From contig NZ_CP041063.1 in assembly GCF_011082085.1 (NCBI RefSeq), positions 1,426,001 through 1,490,000 on the forward strand: DNA of 64,000 nucleotides, written 5' to 3'. This stretch comes from Bacillus sp. Cs-700. GTDB lineage: Bacteria; Bacillota; Bacilli; Bacillales; Guptibacillaceae. Numbering within the stretch: the first letter of the stretch is position 1; each line of letters begins with the position of its first letter. The translations under genes and the position numbers were made by a program. Below are positions 18,297 to 26,828 of the stretch, one piece after another. The notes under the pieces are model-generated. The model was given only the letters and a program-made list of their open reading frames with translations, was not told the DNA's origin and made no database searches.

Positions 18297-19850
18297 CTAG
18301 TAATACAACCATGCTCGTTCATATTTTTCGATTAAATGAGGTTGAATAAGTGTATTCGGTTCAAATCGAACCTTTTTCCCTTCTCTCATCATCTGTTGAT
18401 CTTCATCTTTCCCAAACACGCTAAGGGAGGGAATCATCTCGCTTGATAGAAATTTGGTTTTTACAGCAAGCTTTAGGTTCTCTTGATCTACCTGTTCTCT
18501 CGTCCCCATCACAAAACCCCAGTTACCAAAGCTCGGTATGTCGACGTGGTAATTTGAAGTGAATAAACCAGTCTCTGCGATCGTGCGATCAATTGTCCAA
18601 TAAGCTTCTCTTGCAAACAATGGACTTGTTGCTTGTACCATTAACGCTCCGTTGATTTCCAAATGGTTACGTAACAACGAATAGAATTCCCACGTATACA
18701 ATTTGTTTAACGATTCATTATTTGGATCAGGAAGATCAGCAATGATCACATCAAATGTTTTTTCTTCTTGTTTAATATATTGAAAAGCATCTTCATTTTT
18801 AATTTGAACACGTTTATCTTCAAGCGCATGCTCGTTTAATTCCGTTAATAAGTGATGTTCTCTAGCGAGCTTCACCATTTCAGGATCTAAATCTACGACT
18901 GTTATCGATTTCACGCGATCATATTTTAAAAGCTCTCGAACGGCTAGTCCATCTCCGCCTCCCAGTAATAATACACTTTCAGCATTTTGAACTGTCGCCA
19001 TCGGGATATGCACAAGCGTTTCGTGGTATCGATGTTCATCACTTGAACTAAACTGAAGCTGTCCATTCAAAAAAAGTCTAAGATCTCCTTGTTCCCTCGT
19101 TAAGGTGATTTTTTGATAAGAAGTTTCTTCCGAGTAAATAATTGGATCTTTGTATAAACGCTGCTCAAAAGAGAAAGCCATTTCCTCACCAAAAATTGTA
19201 CCGACAACCATTAGTAAGAACAAAAGTATTGCTATTCCAATATAAACAGCTCGATAAACCATCTCTTTTCGAAATGAATAAATCATCCAAAATGCGACGA
19301 GAATGTTCACGAGAGCGACAAGGAAAGCTGATTTTACAAGGCCAAATTCTGGTCGAAGGTAAAAGGCAAATAATAGTCCTCCTACAAGTCCTCCTGCATA
19401 GTCAGAAAAGAGCACTCTTGCTGTACTTTTATTCATTTCTACACCAATTTCATTCGCTTTTCGAATCAAAATTGGTAGTTCAAGGCCCGTTAATCCGCCT
19501 ACAATAAGAATGGTCGTATAGAGTACAATAGTCGTTGCTTCTTCTCCTGCAATTGCCATAATTCCAAACACCGTAAAACTAGAAAACCCACCTATTAAAC
19601 CAATAAGAAGTTCTATCGCAATAAATCTTGTAATCAAGTTCTTCACAACTTTTTCACTCAGGGATGCGCCAATCCCCATTCCAGTCAGAAAAAGCGAAAT
19701 GGTTAACGTATATTGCTTTACACCATCACCTAGTATGTAGGATCCTAACGCGCCGAACAGCACTTCAAAAATAATTCCGCATATCGATACAATTCCTGAA
19801 GCCCAGTACAACTGACTGCTTTTACTAAACGTCCTGCTCATGACTTTCAC
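18297..19850 (-). CDS. Membrane-bound spermidine-synthase-like aminopropyltransferase
   Basis: The 517-residue protein has about seven N-terminal transmembrane helices (residues 10-225), then a soluble spermidine synthase domain. The nucleotide motif LLLGGGDGLAVREL lies near 295 with VVDLDPEMVKLAR after it. The catalytic-type motif ADLPDP is near 370. Such fusions occur in many bacteria; whether they make polyamines or modify something in the membrane is not established. It is the last gene of a six-gene operon with DUF350, DUF4247, PspA and DUF4178 proteins. No S-adenosylmethionine decarboxylase is present nearby, so donor supply must come from elsewhere. A domain assignment is firm; the substrate is not. 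Confidence 0.88.
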   Translation of the reverse strand: MKVMSRTFSKSSQLYWASGIVSICGIIFEVLFGALGSYILGDGVKQYTLTISLFLTGMGIGASLSEKVVKNLITRFIAIELLIGLIGGFSSFTVFGIMAIAGEEATTIVLYTTILIVGGLTGLELPILIRKANEIGVEMNKSTARVLFSDYAGGLVGGLLFAFYLRPEFGLVKSAFLVALVNILVAFWMIYSFRKEMVYRAVYIGIAILLFLLMVVGTIFGEEMAFSFEQRLYKDPIIYSEETSYQKITLTREQGDLRLFLNGQLQFSSSDEHRYHETLVHIPMATVQNAESVLLLGGGDGLAVRELLKYDRVKSITVVDLDPEMVKLAREHHLLTELNEHALEDKRVQIKNEDAFQYIKQEEKTFDVIIADLPDPNNESLNKLYTWEFYSLLRNHLEINGALMVQATSPLFAREAYWTIDRTIAETGLFTSNYHVDIPSFGNWGFVMGTREQVDQENLKLAVKTKFLSSEMIPSLSVFGKDEDQQMMREGKKVRFEPNTLIQPHLIEKYERAWLYY

Positions 19851-19871
19851 CTTCAGCTGTTCATTTCTTTT

Positions 19872-20267
19872 TTACGTGATTGATGCTCCTACTACTAAAC
19901 CAAGACCAATGGAAACGCACATAGAGAGTATACCTACTGATACAACACCTTCACTAAGCTTTTGTTCCACTGAGAAACGCCTTGTAAGAAAATCAAAGAT
20001 ATAATAAGCAACCAGTTGAAGAACCACGCCATAGGCTCCCCATATGACTGTATCGAGAACATCTGAACTATGATAAATGGCAAAAGCTAAGATAAGACAA
20101 ATTCCAATAATCTTACCACCAATGGATAGCGCAACTGCCGTATTTCCGTTTTCAACCTGTTCCCAATCCTTGTATTTTGTCGTAATCAATTCAAAAATAA
20201 TTAATCCAACAACTACAACAACAATCGCTGCAATAAAATAAATAAATGTTAGTAAAAATGGTCCCAT
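19872..20267 (-). CDS. DUF350 membrane protein (YjfL-like)
   Basis: The 131-residue protein has four hydrophobic helices in two pairs, as expected for DUF350: FIYFIAAIVVVVVGLIIFEL, then GGKIIGICLILAFAIYHS, a VIWGAYGVVLQLVAYYIFDF helix, and a C-terminal VGILSMCVSIGLGLVVGASI. E. coli YjfL, in the yjfIJKLMC cluster with a PspA homologue, belongs to the same family. It lies 21 bases upstream of the aminopropyltransferase gene. A membrane anchor or channel-like role beside PspA is inferred only. Confidence 0.85.
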   Translation of the reverse strand: MGPFLLTFIYFIAAIVVVVVGLIIFELITTKYKDWEQVENGNTAVALSIGGKIIGICLILAFAIYHSSDVLDTVIWGAYGVVLQLVAYYIFDFLTRRFSVEQKLSEGVVSVGILSMCVSIGLGLVVGASIT

Positions 20268-20286
20268 TATGATGATCCTCCTTCAA

Positions 20287-20847
20287 TTATTTCCCTGTTC
20301 CCGGACCGCCGCCGCGACTCGATCCTCGAAAAGACGGAATCGTTGTCGGTCCTTTATATGTACCACCCGTGGTGCCATATCCTCCATAACAATTCCCAGT
20401 TGCGTTCAAACAACGGTTTTTTTGTTTTTTTCCCCAGTCATCTACATCCAGTATTTCATCTAGAATATAATAAGCTAGTAACCCATTAAAGAAATTAGGT
20501 TGGTAGTTATCTCGTACAAATCCAACTGTAGCGACTTCGACGAGGGTATTCGATGCGTCATCATTTTCTTGCAACGTAACGATATAGTCATCATAAACGA
20601 GAATTTGCTTGCCTTCTTTTAATTCACTGACTTCATTCGGCTTTATTTGTTCCTGTAAGTAGGAGGCAACAGTAGGGATATCTTCCTCAGCATTATAAAC
20701 CTTTGAGACATCGCTTGAATCCACGCTGCTTTCAACGACATCTTCAAGCTGATAACGATCTTCGACGATTTCTTGAATATCCTTCGTAATCCCACATGCC
20801 GATAAGAGCAGAATGAATGCTGTCAGTAATCCAGTGAGCCATTTCAT
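20287..20847 (-). CDS. DUF4247 lipoprotein
   Basis: A signal peptide ends in the lipobox LLSAC (residues 14-18), so the mature protein should be lipid-anchored outside the membrane. The middle domain (about 25-140) matches DUF4247 in size and gene neighbourhood. The C-terminus is unusual: about 40 residues rich in Gly, Thr, Ser and Arg, with two cysteines in NRCLNATGNCYGGYG. This is like the exposed glycine-rich tails of some envelope proteins. It is encoded between PspA and DUF350, which places part of the system on the outer face of the membrane. Its function is unknown. Confidence 0.8.
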   Translation of the reverse strand: MKWLTGLLTAFILLLSACGITKDIQEIVEDRYQLEDVVESSVDSSDVSKVYNAEEDIPTVASYLQEQIKPNEVSELKEGKQILVYDDYIVTLQENDDASNTLVEVATVGFVRDNYQPNFFNGLLAYYILDEILDVDDWGKKQKNRCLNATGNCYGGYGTTGGTYKGPTTIPSFRGSSRGGGPGTGK

Positions 20848-20873
20848 TCTTCCACCCCATTTAAGGGGAAAGC

Positions 20874-21545
20874 TTATTCTTTCCCCATTTTTTTCTTAAG
20901 CTCTGCCAATTCATCATCGATACCGTCATTTTTGTCAAGTGCATCAAGCTCATCATCAAGAGATCGACTTTTCGAACGCATATCTTCACTTGTCTCAGCT
21001 TCCGCCTCGTATTGAAGAACTTTTTCCTCCATCCGCTCAAAACCACGTTTAGAATCATCACCGCCAATATCAGACATGGCACGATTTATCTTCGTTTTCG
21101 TTTTGGCTGACTCTGCACGAGCCTTTAGACTATCTTTCTTCAGCTGCATTTGACGATACTCTTCTTTCATCTCATCTAACTTTGAACGAAGAGTATCCGC
21201 ATCCGCCTTCGCTCTTTCATAAGATGTCTTCAGTGTTTCCGCTTTTGCTTCATGATCTTTTTTATCTTGAAGCGCTCTTCTGGCTAAATCATCATTATCA
21301 GATTCTAGCGCTTTCATCGCCTGATCCTGGCGCTTTGAAACCATTGCGTTGGCATCATCCCATTTCTTTTTTAACATTTTTTCATTCGATATTTGTTTCG
21401 CTACTGCTGTTTCAGCATCTCGAATATCTGCTTCCATATCCCTCATAAACTGTTCTAGCATCTTTACCGGGTCTTCCGCCTTATCAAGTGCAGCATTTAG
21501 TTCAGAAGACATGATCGTTTTAACTCGTTTAAACATATTAAACAT
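20874..21545 (-). CDS. pspA: Phage shock protein A (PspA/IM30 family)
   Basis: The 223-residue protein is nearly all helix and coiled coil, with the family start MFNMFKRVKTIMSSELNAALD and the motif KAEDPVKMLEQFMRDME. PspA proteins are ESCRT-III-like and polymerise on damaged inner membranes to keep them sealed. A charged C-terminal helix (KNDGIDDELAELKKKMG) is present. GAGAGGATG precedes the ATG. In B. subtilis, pspA is under sigma-W in another context. Here it lies inside a six-gene operon with DUF4178, DUF4247, DUF350 and a membrane aminopropyltransferase. Confidence 0.93.
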   Translation of the reverse strand: MFNMFKRVKTIMSSELNAALDKAEDPVKMLEQFMRDMEADIRDAETAVAKQISNEKMLKKKWDDANAMVSKRQDQAMKALESDNDDLARRALQDKKDHEAKAETLKTSYERAKADADTLRSKLDEMKEEYRQMQLKKDSLKARAESAKTKTKINRAMSDIGGDDSKRGFERMEEKVLQYEAEAETSEDMRSKSRSLDDELDALDKNDGIDDELAELKKKMGKE

Positions 21546-21559
21546 TTGCTATCATCCTC

Positions 21560-22066
21560 TCATTTACTTCCAGCAAGAATTTTAATTTCATACTCTTCAA
21601 TAGCATATCCTTTGCTTACTTCTACTTCAGAACCCCAAATTTCTATTGATAGAAAGTTTGTTTCATCTTCATTTGAAAAATCGTGGTATTCTACTTCCTG
21701 CCCATTTAAATTACTACCACGCCCAGTCCCTGACACCTTTGCTCGACCATGTTCTTCTCTATAATACGTAACATCGTCTATGGTTAGCTTTTCTGGTATG
21801 GGGCTTGCAAGCTTTTCTTTCACGTTACGATAAATGCCTAGCTCAAGTTCGTCATCCATTTCGGCACTTAGCCATACCGAGGATGCTCCCGATTTCAGCT
21901 GATAGGCGTACCACTTATACCCATTATTCTGATATGTGAGTGATCCAACAACTTCATAATCTTCAAGGTCATAAGTGACAATATCACCAACCCGAATCGA
22001 AAAAACGGTCCTTTCTTTAACCGGTTCTTCGTCCTTCTTTCCGAATAATTTTGATAAAAAACTCAT
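21560..22066 (-). CDS. DUF4178 protein
   Basis: The 168-residue protein matches DUF4178 proteins that accompany PspA in many bacteria. It is rich in beta strands and has a RVGDIVTYDLEDYEVVGSLTY segment, a WYAYQLKSG strand and a EVEYHDFSNEDETNFLSIEIWG region. I chose the ATG at 22066, which follows GGGAGGCGAGG; an upstream in-frame ATG would add seven residues and lies in that site. There is no signal peptide or membrane helix, so it is cytoplasmic. Function is unknown. It ends 14 bases before pspA. Confidence 0.8.
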   Translation of the reverse strand: MSFLSKLFGKKDEEPVKERTVFSIRVGDIVTYDLEDYEVVGSLTYQNNGYKWYAYQLKSGASSVWLSAEMDDELELGIYRNVKEKLASPIPEKLTIDDVTYYREEHGRAKVSGTGRGSNLNGQEVEYHDFSNEDETNFLSIEIWGSEVEVSKGYAIEEYEIKILAGSK

Positions 22067-22121
22067 TTCCTCGCCTCCCACCCTCATAGTTTTATACGAA
22101 TCACTGATAAAAAAGTTCCCA

Positions 22122-22586
22122 TTATTTTTCTGGTTTTCGATGAGAAACCATTCCCTCTTGCTCAGTATAATAGAAATCCAGTGGGGGGCGTTCTGTTAAG
22201 AGAGCTTTCTTTTCCAGTTTAAAGAAGCTGATTTTCCGATACGGATCTCCTTCGATAACCGGAGCTTCTTTCTCAGAATGAATGTATGAGTCCACCGCTC
22301 TCTGAACTGTATCAATCCAAAAAGGAATATGACGGTGTTGTTCTTCAAAAAGTTCAAACGTCTCTCTCGACATATAAAAGGGTTTAGACGGAATACCTCC
22401 AAGGTGAGAAACGAGAAGAGAAGCATCAAGTTCATTGTTATCCTTTACAAGAACTTTTAACGAAATACCATCACGTTTCTTTTCTGCGAATTTACCAACT
22501 GCCTGCCGTATTTCATGAAGGCTTGCTTCTATCATCGTTGGATAATCCACTTTACTGTTTTCATTCTTTTTTCTCCAAAATGCCAT
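22122..22586 (-). CDS. Unrecognised protein leading the PspA operon
   Basis: I do not recognise this 154-residue soluble protein. It begins MAFWRKKNENSKVDYPTMIE and continues as mixed alpha/beta sequence, with SLKVLVKDNNELDASLLVSHLGG and a FYMSRETFELFEEQHRHIPFWIDTV helix region. It has no cysteine, signal peptide or membrane helix. A GGGGAGGTG site precedes the ATG. It is the first gene of the six-gene operon, 55 bases before the DUF4178 gene, so it is probably produced with PspA. It could be a lineage-specific partner or regulator. Confidence 0.7.
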   Translation of the reverse strand: MAFWRKKNENSKVDYPTMIEASLHEIRQAVGKFAEKKRDGISLKVLVKDNNELDASLLVSHLGGIPSKPFYMSRETFELFEEQHRHIPFWIDTVQRAVDSYIHSEKEAPVIEGDPYRKISFFKLEKKALLTERPPLDFYYTEQEGMVSHRKPEK

Positions 22587-22681
22587 GTTTTCACCTCCCC
22601 ATACACATGTTCCGTATTGAATGAAGAAAATCCTTTTCTACATTCACACTTCTTATAATAACGAGCCGTCATACAAAGCGT

Positions 22682-22718
22682 AAAAAAATAAAGCAGCTAC
22701 TAGCTGCTTTATTTTTTT
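22682..22718 (-). terminator. Terminator downstream of ald
   Basis: Two 18-base arms around one central base hold the core AAAGCAGCTA/TAGCTGCTTT with A-runs and T-runs at the ends. It could act in both directions, and overlaps the ald stop. Confidence 0.8.
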
Positions 22719-23835
22719 ACTTTTGAAGGAATGAACGAGCACTTTTATAATCAAGCTGGTGCGCTTCAGCTACTGCTTCATACGTTACAAAACCATGCAT
22801 CGTGTTAATCCCCTTTAACAAAGGTTCATTTTCAAGACAGGCTTTCTTGTATCCTTTATTCGCAAGCTGAACCGCATAAGGAACAGTCACATTCGTTAAG
22901 GCAATCGTGGATGTACGTGGCACAGCACCAGGCATATTAGCTACAGCGTAATGCACAACACCGTGCTTCGTATAGGTTGGATTATCATGAGTTGTGATAC
23001 GATCCGTTGTTTCGAATATACCTCCCTGATCAATCGCAACATCAACGATGACGGAACCAGGCTTCATCTCTTTAATCATCTCTTCCGTCACCAGTTTTGG
23101 CGCTTTTGCTCCTGGAATAAGAACAGCACCGATAACTAGATCTGATTCTCTCACCGCTTCTATAATATTTAGTGGATTGGACATCATCGTATTTATTTCA
23201 GTTCCAAAAATATCATCAAGCTGTCGCATTCGTTCTGGGCTTAAATCCATAATCGTTACGTCTGCTCCAAGTCCCATTGCAATTTTAGCTGCATTCGTTC
23301 CAACAACTCCGCCGCCAATGACAGTAACTTTTCCTCTCTTTACTCCTGGAACGCCCCCTAATAGAATGCCAAGTCCACCTTTGGGTTTCTCAAGAAATTG
23401 AGCACCGATCTGTGCAGCCATTCGGCCAGCCACTTCACTCATAGGAGTTAAAAGAGGTAACGAGCCATTTGGTAGCTGAACCGTTTCATAAGCAATGCCA
23501 ATCACTTTTTTTTCCACAAGCGCCCGTGTCAGCTCAGACTCCGCAGCTAGGTGTAAATATGTAAATAAAATTAGCCCATCACGAAAATATCCATATTCCT
23601 GAGGAAGCGGCTCTTTTACTTTCATAACCATTTCCTTCGACCACGCTTCTGCGGCCGTTTCCACAAGATGAGCGCCAGCTTCTAGATACTGCTCATCTTC
23701 AAAACCTGAACCCACTCCCGCCCCTTTTTCGATATATACTTCATGGCCGAAGCTCGTTAAACTTAATACTCCAGCAGGTGTCATCGCTACTCGGTTCTCA
23801 TTGTTTTTCACTTCTACGGGAATGCCAATATGCAT
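22717..23835 (-). CDS. ald: Alanine dehydrogenase
   Basis: The enzyme interconverts L-alanine and pyruvate plus ammonia with NAD; in Bacillus it is used for alanine catabolism and spore outgrowth. The start is [20 protein letters not shown], which matches the family. I chose the ATG at 23835, preceded by GAAGGAGGAG; an upstream in-frame extension of 14 codons is not typical. Substrate residues are visible in KVKEPLP and LFTYLHLA. The NAD fold has [15 protein letters not shown]. The 372-residue length is normal. Confidence 0.95.
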   Translation of the reverse strand: MHIGIPVEVKNNENRVAMTPAGVLSLTSFGHEVYIEKGAGVGSGFEDEQYLEAGAHLVETAAEAWSKEMVMKVKEPLPQEYGYFRDGLILFTYLHLAAESELTRALVEKKVIGIAYETVQLPNGSLPLLTPMSEVAGRMAAQIGAQFLEKPKGGLGILLGGVPGVKRGKVTVIGGGVVGTNAAKIAMGLGADVTIMDLSPERMRQLDDIFGTEINTMMSNPLNIIEAVRESDLVIGAVLIPGAKAPKLVTEEMIKEMKPGSVIVDVAIDQGGIFETTDRITTHDNPTYTKHGVVHYAVANMPGAVPRTSTIALTNVTVPYAVQLANKGYKKACLENEPLLKGINTMHGFVTYEAVAEAHQLDYKSARSFLQK

Positions 23836-23931
23836 GCATACTCCTCCTTCGTCTCTCTTTGGCCCGAATAAAATCACCCAACCATTCTAAAAAAACCAAA
23901 ATCATACAAAAGACGATTCTCTAAACGTAAG

Positions 23932-24152
23932 GCTCTTTTCTAATAGATTGTTGCTTTTGAATTAATTATTGAATAAAAAACCACACTTCGCTAATTGTAG
24001 CGGAAGGATGGTGGACTCCTGCCGGACTAGGGGGACAGGTGAGACCACACAGGACCGAAAACGACGAGGAGGCTCACCGCCCTTCCCGCGGAAAGCGGGT
24101 ATGAGCGGAAATTAACCACTTATCTAAAAGCAACAATATCTACGAAAAGAGC
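23932..24152. repeat. Inverted-repeat-flanked interspersed element with target-site duplication
   Basis: The element has 27-base imperfect terminal inverted repeats (23932-23958 and 24126-24152; 22 of 27 positions agree when one is reversed). Its middle is GC-rich and rich in short hairpins, for example GGTGAG/CTCACC and CCCGC/GCGGG. It has no open reading frame of note. CTAAACGTAA occurs at 23921-23930 and again at 24152-24161, as a 10-base direct repeat flanking it. From memory, similar non-coding elements are widespread in Bacillaceae genomes. This fills the gap between ald and crcB. Confidence 0.75.
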
Positions 24153-24186
24153 TAAACGTAAAAACATAAGTCTATTTCCGTAATCT

Positions 24187-24525
24187 TCACACTATTATCA
24201 TATACCCCACAGTTACCATTAACAACCCGCTAATTAAGCTAACAACGATGTAAACAACCGATAGCCAAATCTTTGTTGCAGCGAGCTCAAAAGCTTCGTA
24301 CATAAATGTTGAAAAAGTCGTCAACGCTCCGAGAAAACCTGTTGAGATCCCTGGCCCCCAATCTCCCGCTCCAAACGCCATCCCCATTAAGAAACTCCCT
24401 AATAGATTTACTAAAAGAGTTGCTAGCGGGAAATGAAATTGATTAAAGCGGTTTACCCATAGTGCTGTGACATAACGAAGCCATGCCCCAACGCCGCCAC
24501 CAATAGCAACCATCAACCAATCCAT
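24187..24525 (-). CDS. crcB: Fluoride exporter CrcB/Fluc, second subunit
   Basis: This 112-residue membrane protein has four helices. It shows the family motifs GGGVGAWLRY, TLLVNLLGSFLMG and GFLGALTTFSTFMYE, where the TTFSTF segment lines the fluoride pore. Fluc channels are dimers in which the two chains lie in opposite orientations. Here two different crcB genes are two bases apart, as in many Bacillus, so a heterodimer is likely. Confidence 0.93.
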   Translation of the reverse strand: MDWLMVAIGGGVGAWLRYVTALWVNRFNQFHFPLATLLVNLLGSFLMGMAFGAGDWGPGISTGFLGALTTFSTFMYEAFELAATKIWLSVVYIVVSLISGLLMVTVGYMIIV

Positions 24526-24527
24526 CC

Positions 24528-24896
24528 TTAGTCCCTCCCCACTTTTTTCGCTAAGGAAACCCCTATGATGACGCTTAAGATTCCAGCTAGAATACTACCG
24601 CCACCATAGAAAGCTAATCCCCAAAAGTGACCATCTCTTATGTAGACGAACAAATCAAGAGAGTACGTGGAAAAGGTTGTAAATGACCCTAACAAACCAG
24701 TCGCAATAAATTTTTTCACTGAATCTGAAAGGCGAGGATTCATACTTACGAATTGATAGAAAAAACCTAGAAGAATGGAGCCGACGATATTGACAACAAA
24801 GGTAGCGATTGGACTGCCATTCATCACTGTACCAATTAAACCTCTAAGAGAGGCTCCAATGGCTCCACCAGCTATGACAGCAAAACTATTTTTCAC
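24528..24896 (-). CDS. crcB: Fluoride exporter CrcB/Fluc, first subunit
   Basis: The 122-residue partner carries GGAIGASLRGLIGT, TFVVNIVGSILLGFFYQF and GLLGSFTTFSTYSLD. It has four predicted helices and reads directly into the second crcB gene. An AAAGGAGCCGC site lies before the ATG. I saw no fluoride riboswitch signature in the leader. Fluoride export as a heterodimer with its neighbour is the family role. Confidence 0.93.
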   Translation of the reverse strand: MKNSFAVIAGGAIGASLRGLIGTVMNGSPIATFVVNIVGSILLGFFYQFVSMNPRLSDSVKKFIATGLLGSFTTFSTYSLDLFVYIRDGHFWGLAFYGGGSILAGILSVIIGVSLAKKVGRD

Positions 24897-24952
24897 TTGA
24901 ATGCGGCTCCTTTCATGTCTTTACTCATCTTATCGAAACCGCTATTCAAAGT

Positions 24953-25327
24953 CTACTGATCGTTTTCATCCCATACCCAGGTGTATAACCTTCCGCTCGC
25001 ATCCATCCACTTTAATTCAAATCGTTCTGCGTTTTGATAACCAAAACTGTCCATTTTTTTCACAAGTTCTTCTACTCTTGCCATTTCGGTTACTTCTAGA
25101 TGTTGAAACAAAGCTTCGACTTCCTTTTTTGCACGCTCTCCCTTTTCAACAACATTTCCGTTCTCAACTTCAAATTCATTCGGACTAGAGAACTCCCATT
25201 CATGTTCAATTCCATTAGAAACAACCATACATTTAAATGAAAAACTATTCTGGAGTGTAGAAGCTTCTGCTCGAATTGTAAACAGACATAAGTAAACAGC
25301 AAAAGTTAGGATGGTAAGTTTCCTCAT
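24953..25327 (-). CDS. Secreted protein of unknown function
   Basis: I do not recognise this 124-residue protein. The first 22 residues are a signal peptide (MRKLTILTFAVYLCLFTIRAEA), with cleavage likely after AEA. The mature part has NGIEHEWEFSSPNEFEVENGN, a helical KEVEALFQHLEVTEMARVEELV stretch, and a C-terminal WMDASGRLYTWVWDEND strand pair. It has a single cysteine in the mature part, so no disulfide. It is upstream of crcB on the same strand, with a 56-base gap. Its role is unknown. Confidence 0.65.
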   Translation of the reverse strand: MRKLTILTFAVYLCLFTIRAEASTLQNSFSFKCMVVSNGIEHEWEFSSPNEFEVENGNVVEKGERAKKEVEALFQHLEVTEMARVEELVKKMDSFGYQNAERFELKWMDASGRLYTWVWDENDQ

Positions 25328-25454
25328 TATTCATCACCTCCTCCTTATGCTGACTGAAAGTGATGAATATTATTCCTAAACGCATCATTAGAATTGCTTC
25401 AGCTTAAGATCACAACTAAAATAAAACTATACTTGTTTTGTAAAAGGAGAGTCT

Positions 25455-26780
25455 ATGAGCAGTTTACCGAAATCATCTAATCCTATTCAAATTGAACGAT
25501 ATGGACTTGAATCCGTTCCAGAAACGTCGCGCACGACACGCTGGTACGAATATGCAATGATTCAAATGGCTGTATCCGTGAACGCCGGGAATTTCCTTGT
25601 GCCTGCTCTTGCCGTTCTCGAAGGAGGACTTAGCTTCATTTGGGCAGTGCTTGCGACCGTATTCGGAGCAACTGTCGCCTTTCTATTCGTCTCATTCCTA
25701 TCCTTTCCAGGAGCAAGACGCGGAATCCCGTCTCAATATGCAGTGCGAGCATTTGTTGGTGTAAAGGGAGCCCAATACTTTGCTTCACCAGTTAGAACCA
25801 TCACGTCACTATACTGGTTTTCCGTTCAAACCATTGGCGGTACTTATATGGTCGTTGAGTTAATGAAACGCGCTTTTTCGATAAAGCTTCTGTTTCTGCC
25901 GACGTCACTGTTACTTGCTACTATAATGGCGTTACTTGCGTTAGTCGGTTTCGATGCGGTTAAAAAAGTGACCAGGTATTTTCTTCCTCTTTTATTTGCT
26001 GGAGGCGTTGCGATGTTCTTTGTTTATTTTACTACTTCAGTAAACGGCAGCAGCTACTCATCCGTTATCTCATTTAATGGAGAACCAAACAGATCATTCT
26101 TTTTCTTCGCTAGCCTTGCATTTGTTCAGTATGTATCTGGAGTTAGTAGCTCTTCCGACATGGCAAGATACGCTAAATCTCCTCAGCATGCATTCTGGGG
26201 GATATTCTCTGGGAATACCTTTGGGTTTACATTAACCGCACTTCTCGGTGCCTATACCGCTACAGTAGCAGGAACATGGAATCCTTTTTTAATCACAAGT
26301 CAACAGACGCAATCTACTCTTCTGTTAATCCTAATTTTTGCATCCGCACTCTGTTCAATGATCATGATCAACATTAGCAATGCGTACACGGGAGGATATA
26401 GCCTTCTAAACACGTTTCCATCTCTGGGACGAGTGAAAAGTGCCCTTTTACTAGGTTTCGCTGCTGTAACGTTAAGTTCATTTCCAGCCTTTGTGGATGA
26501 AGCGGAATCGTTTATTTCTTTGCTTGGTGCTTTTGTTATTCCTTTATCTGCCGTAATTGTGACTGATTTTATGGTAATAAAAAAAGGAAGCTTCACATCC
26601 GCCATGCTTGAGAATTTATCAGAAAGAACATTGAACCGCTCAGGATTCCTCGCCATTTTATTGGGCGTTTTATTCTATCTTTTGCTTCCTACTGATTATT
26701 CGCCTGGGTTTTTATCTTTTCTTTTAACAGGCATACTGTACCTTTCGTTCCACCGTTTCAAGAAAAAAAACATTCACTGA
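25455..26780 (+). CDS. NCS1 family cytosine/purine permease
   Basis: The 441-residue protein has about 12 transmembrane helices and the NCS1 pattern. The N-terminus reads IERYGLESVPETSRT and leads to WYEYAMIQMAVSVNAGNFLVP, as in CodB-type permeases. It also has FSFLSFPGARRGIPSQ in the first third, and SGVSSSSDMARYAK in the middle. NCS1 proteins import nucleobases or related compounds with Na+ or H+. The substrate is not decided. AAAAGGAGAG precedes the ATG, and the gene is monocistronic with a terminator at its end. Confidence 0.85.
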   Translation: MSSLPKSSNPIQIERYGLESVPETSRTTRWYEYAMIQMAVSVNAGNFLVPALAVLEGGLSFIWAVLATVFGATVAFLFVSFLSFPGARRGIPSQYAVRAFVGVKGAQYFASPVRTITSLYWFSVQTIGGTYMVVELMKRAFSIKLLFLPTSLLLATIMALLALVGFDAVKKVTRYFLPLLFAGGVAMFFVYFTTSVNGSSYSSVISFNGEPNRSFFFFASLAFVQYVSGVSSSSDMARYAKSPQHAFWGIFSGNTFGFTLTALLGAYTATVAGTWNPFLITSQQTQSTLLLILIFASALCSMIMINISNAYTGGYSLLNTFPSLGRVKSALLLGFAAVTLSSFPAFVDEAESFISLLGAFVIPLSAVIVTDFMVIKKGSFTSAMLENLSERTLNRSGFLAILLGVLFYLLLPTDYSPGFLSFLLTGILYLSFHRFKKKNIH

Positions 26781-26792
26781 ATGGTACTATGA

Positions 26793-26823
26793 AAAAAGTT
26801 CATGCTCATGGCATGAACTTTTT
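26793..26823. terminator. Bidirectional terminator after the NCS1 permease
   Basis: AAAAAGTTCATGC and GCATGAACTTTTT form a 13-base stem. It serves the permease on the plus strand and the small convergent gene on the minus strand. Confidence 0.85.
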
Positions 26824-26828
26824 CATTA

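Noticed and set aside
24897-24952. Fluoride riboswitch before crcB
   Set aside because: The short leader lacks the GGNGATGGNGTTC-type core and is too short for the fold.
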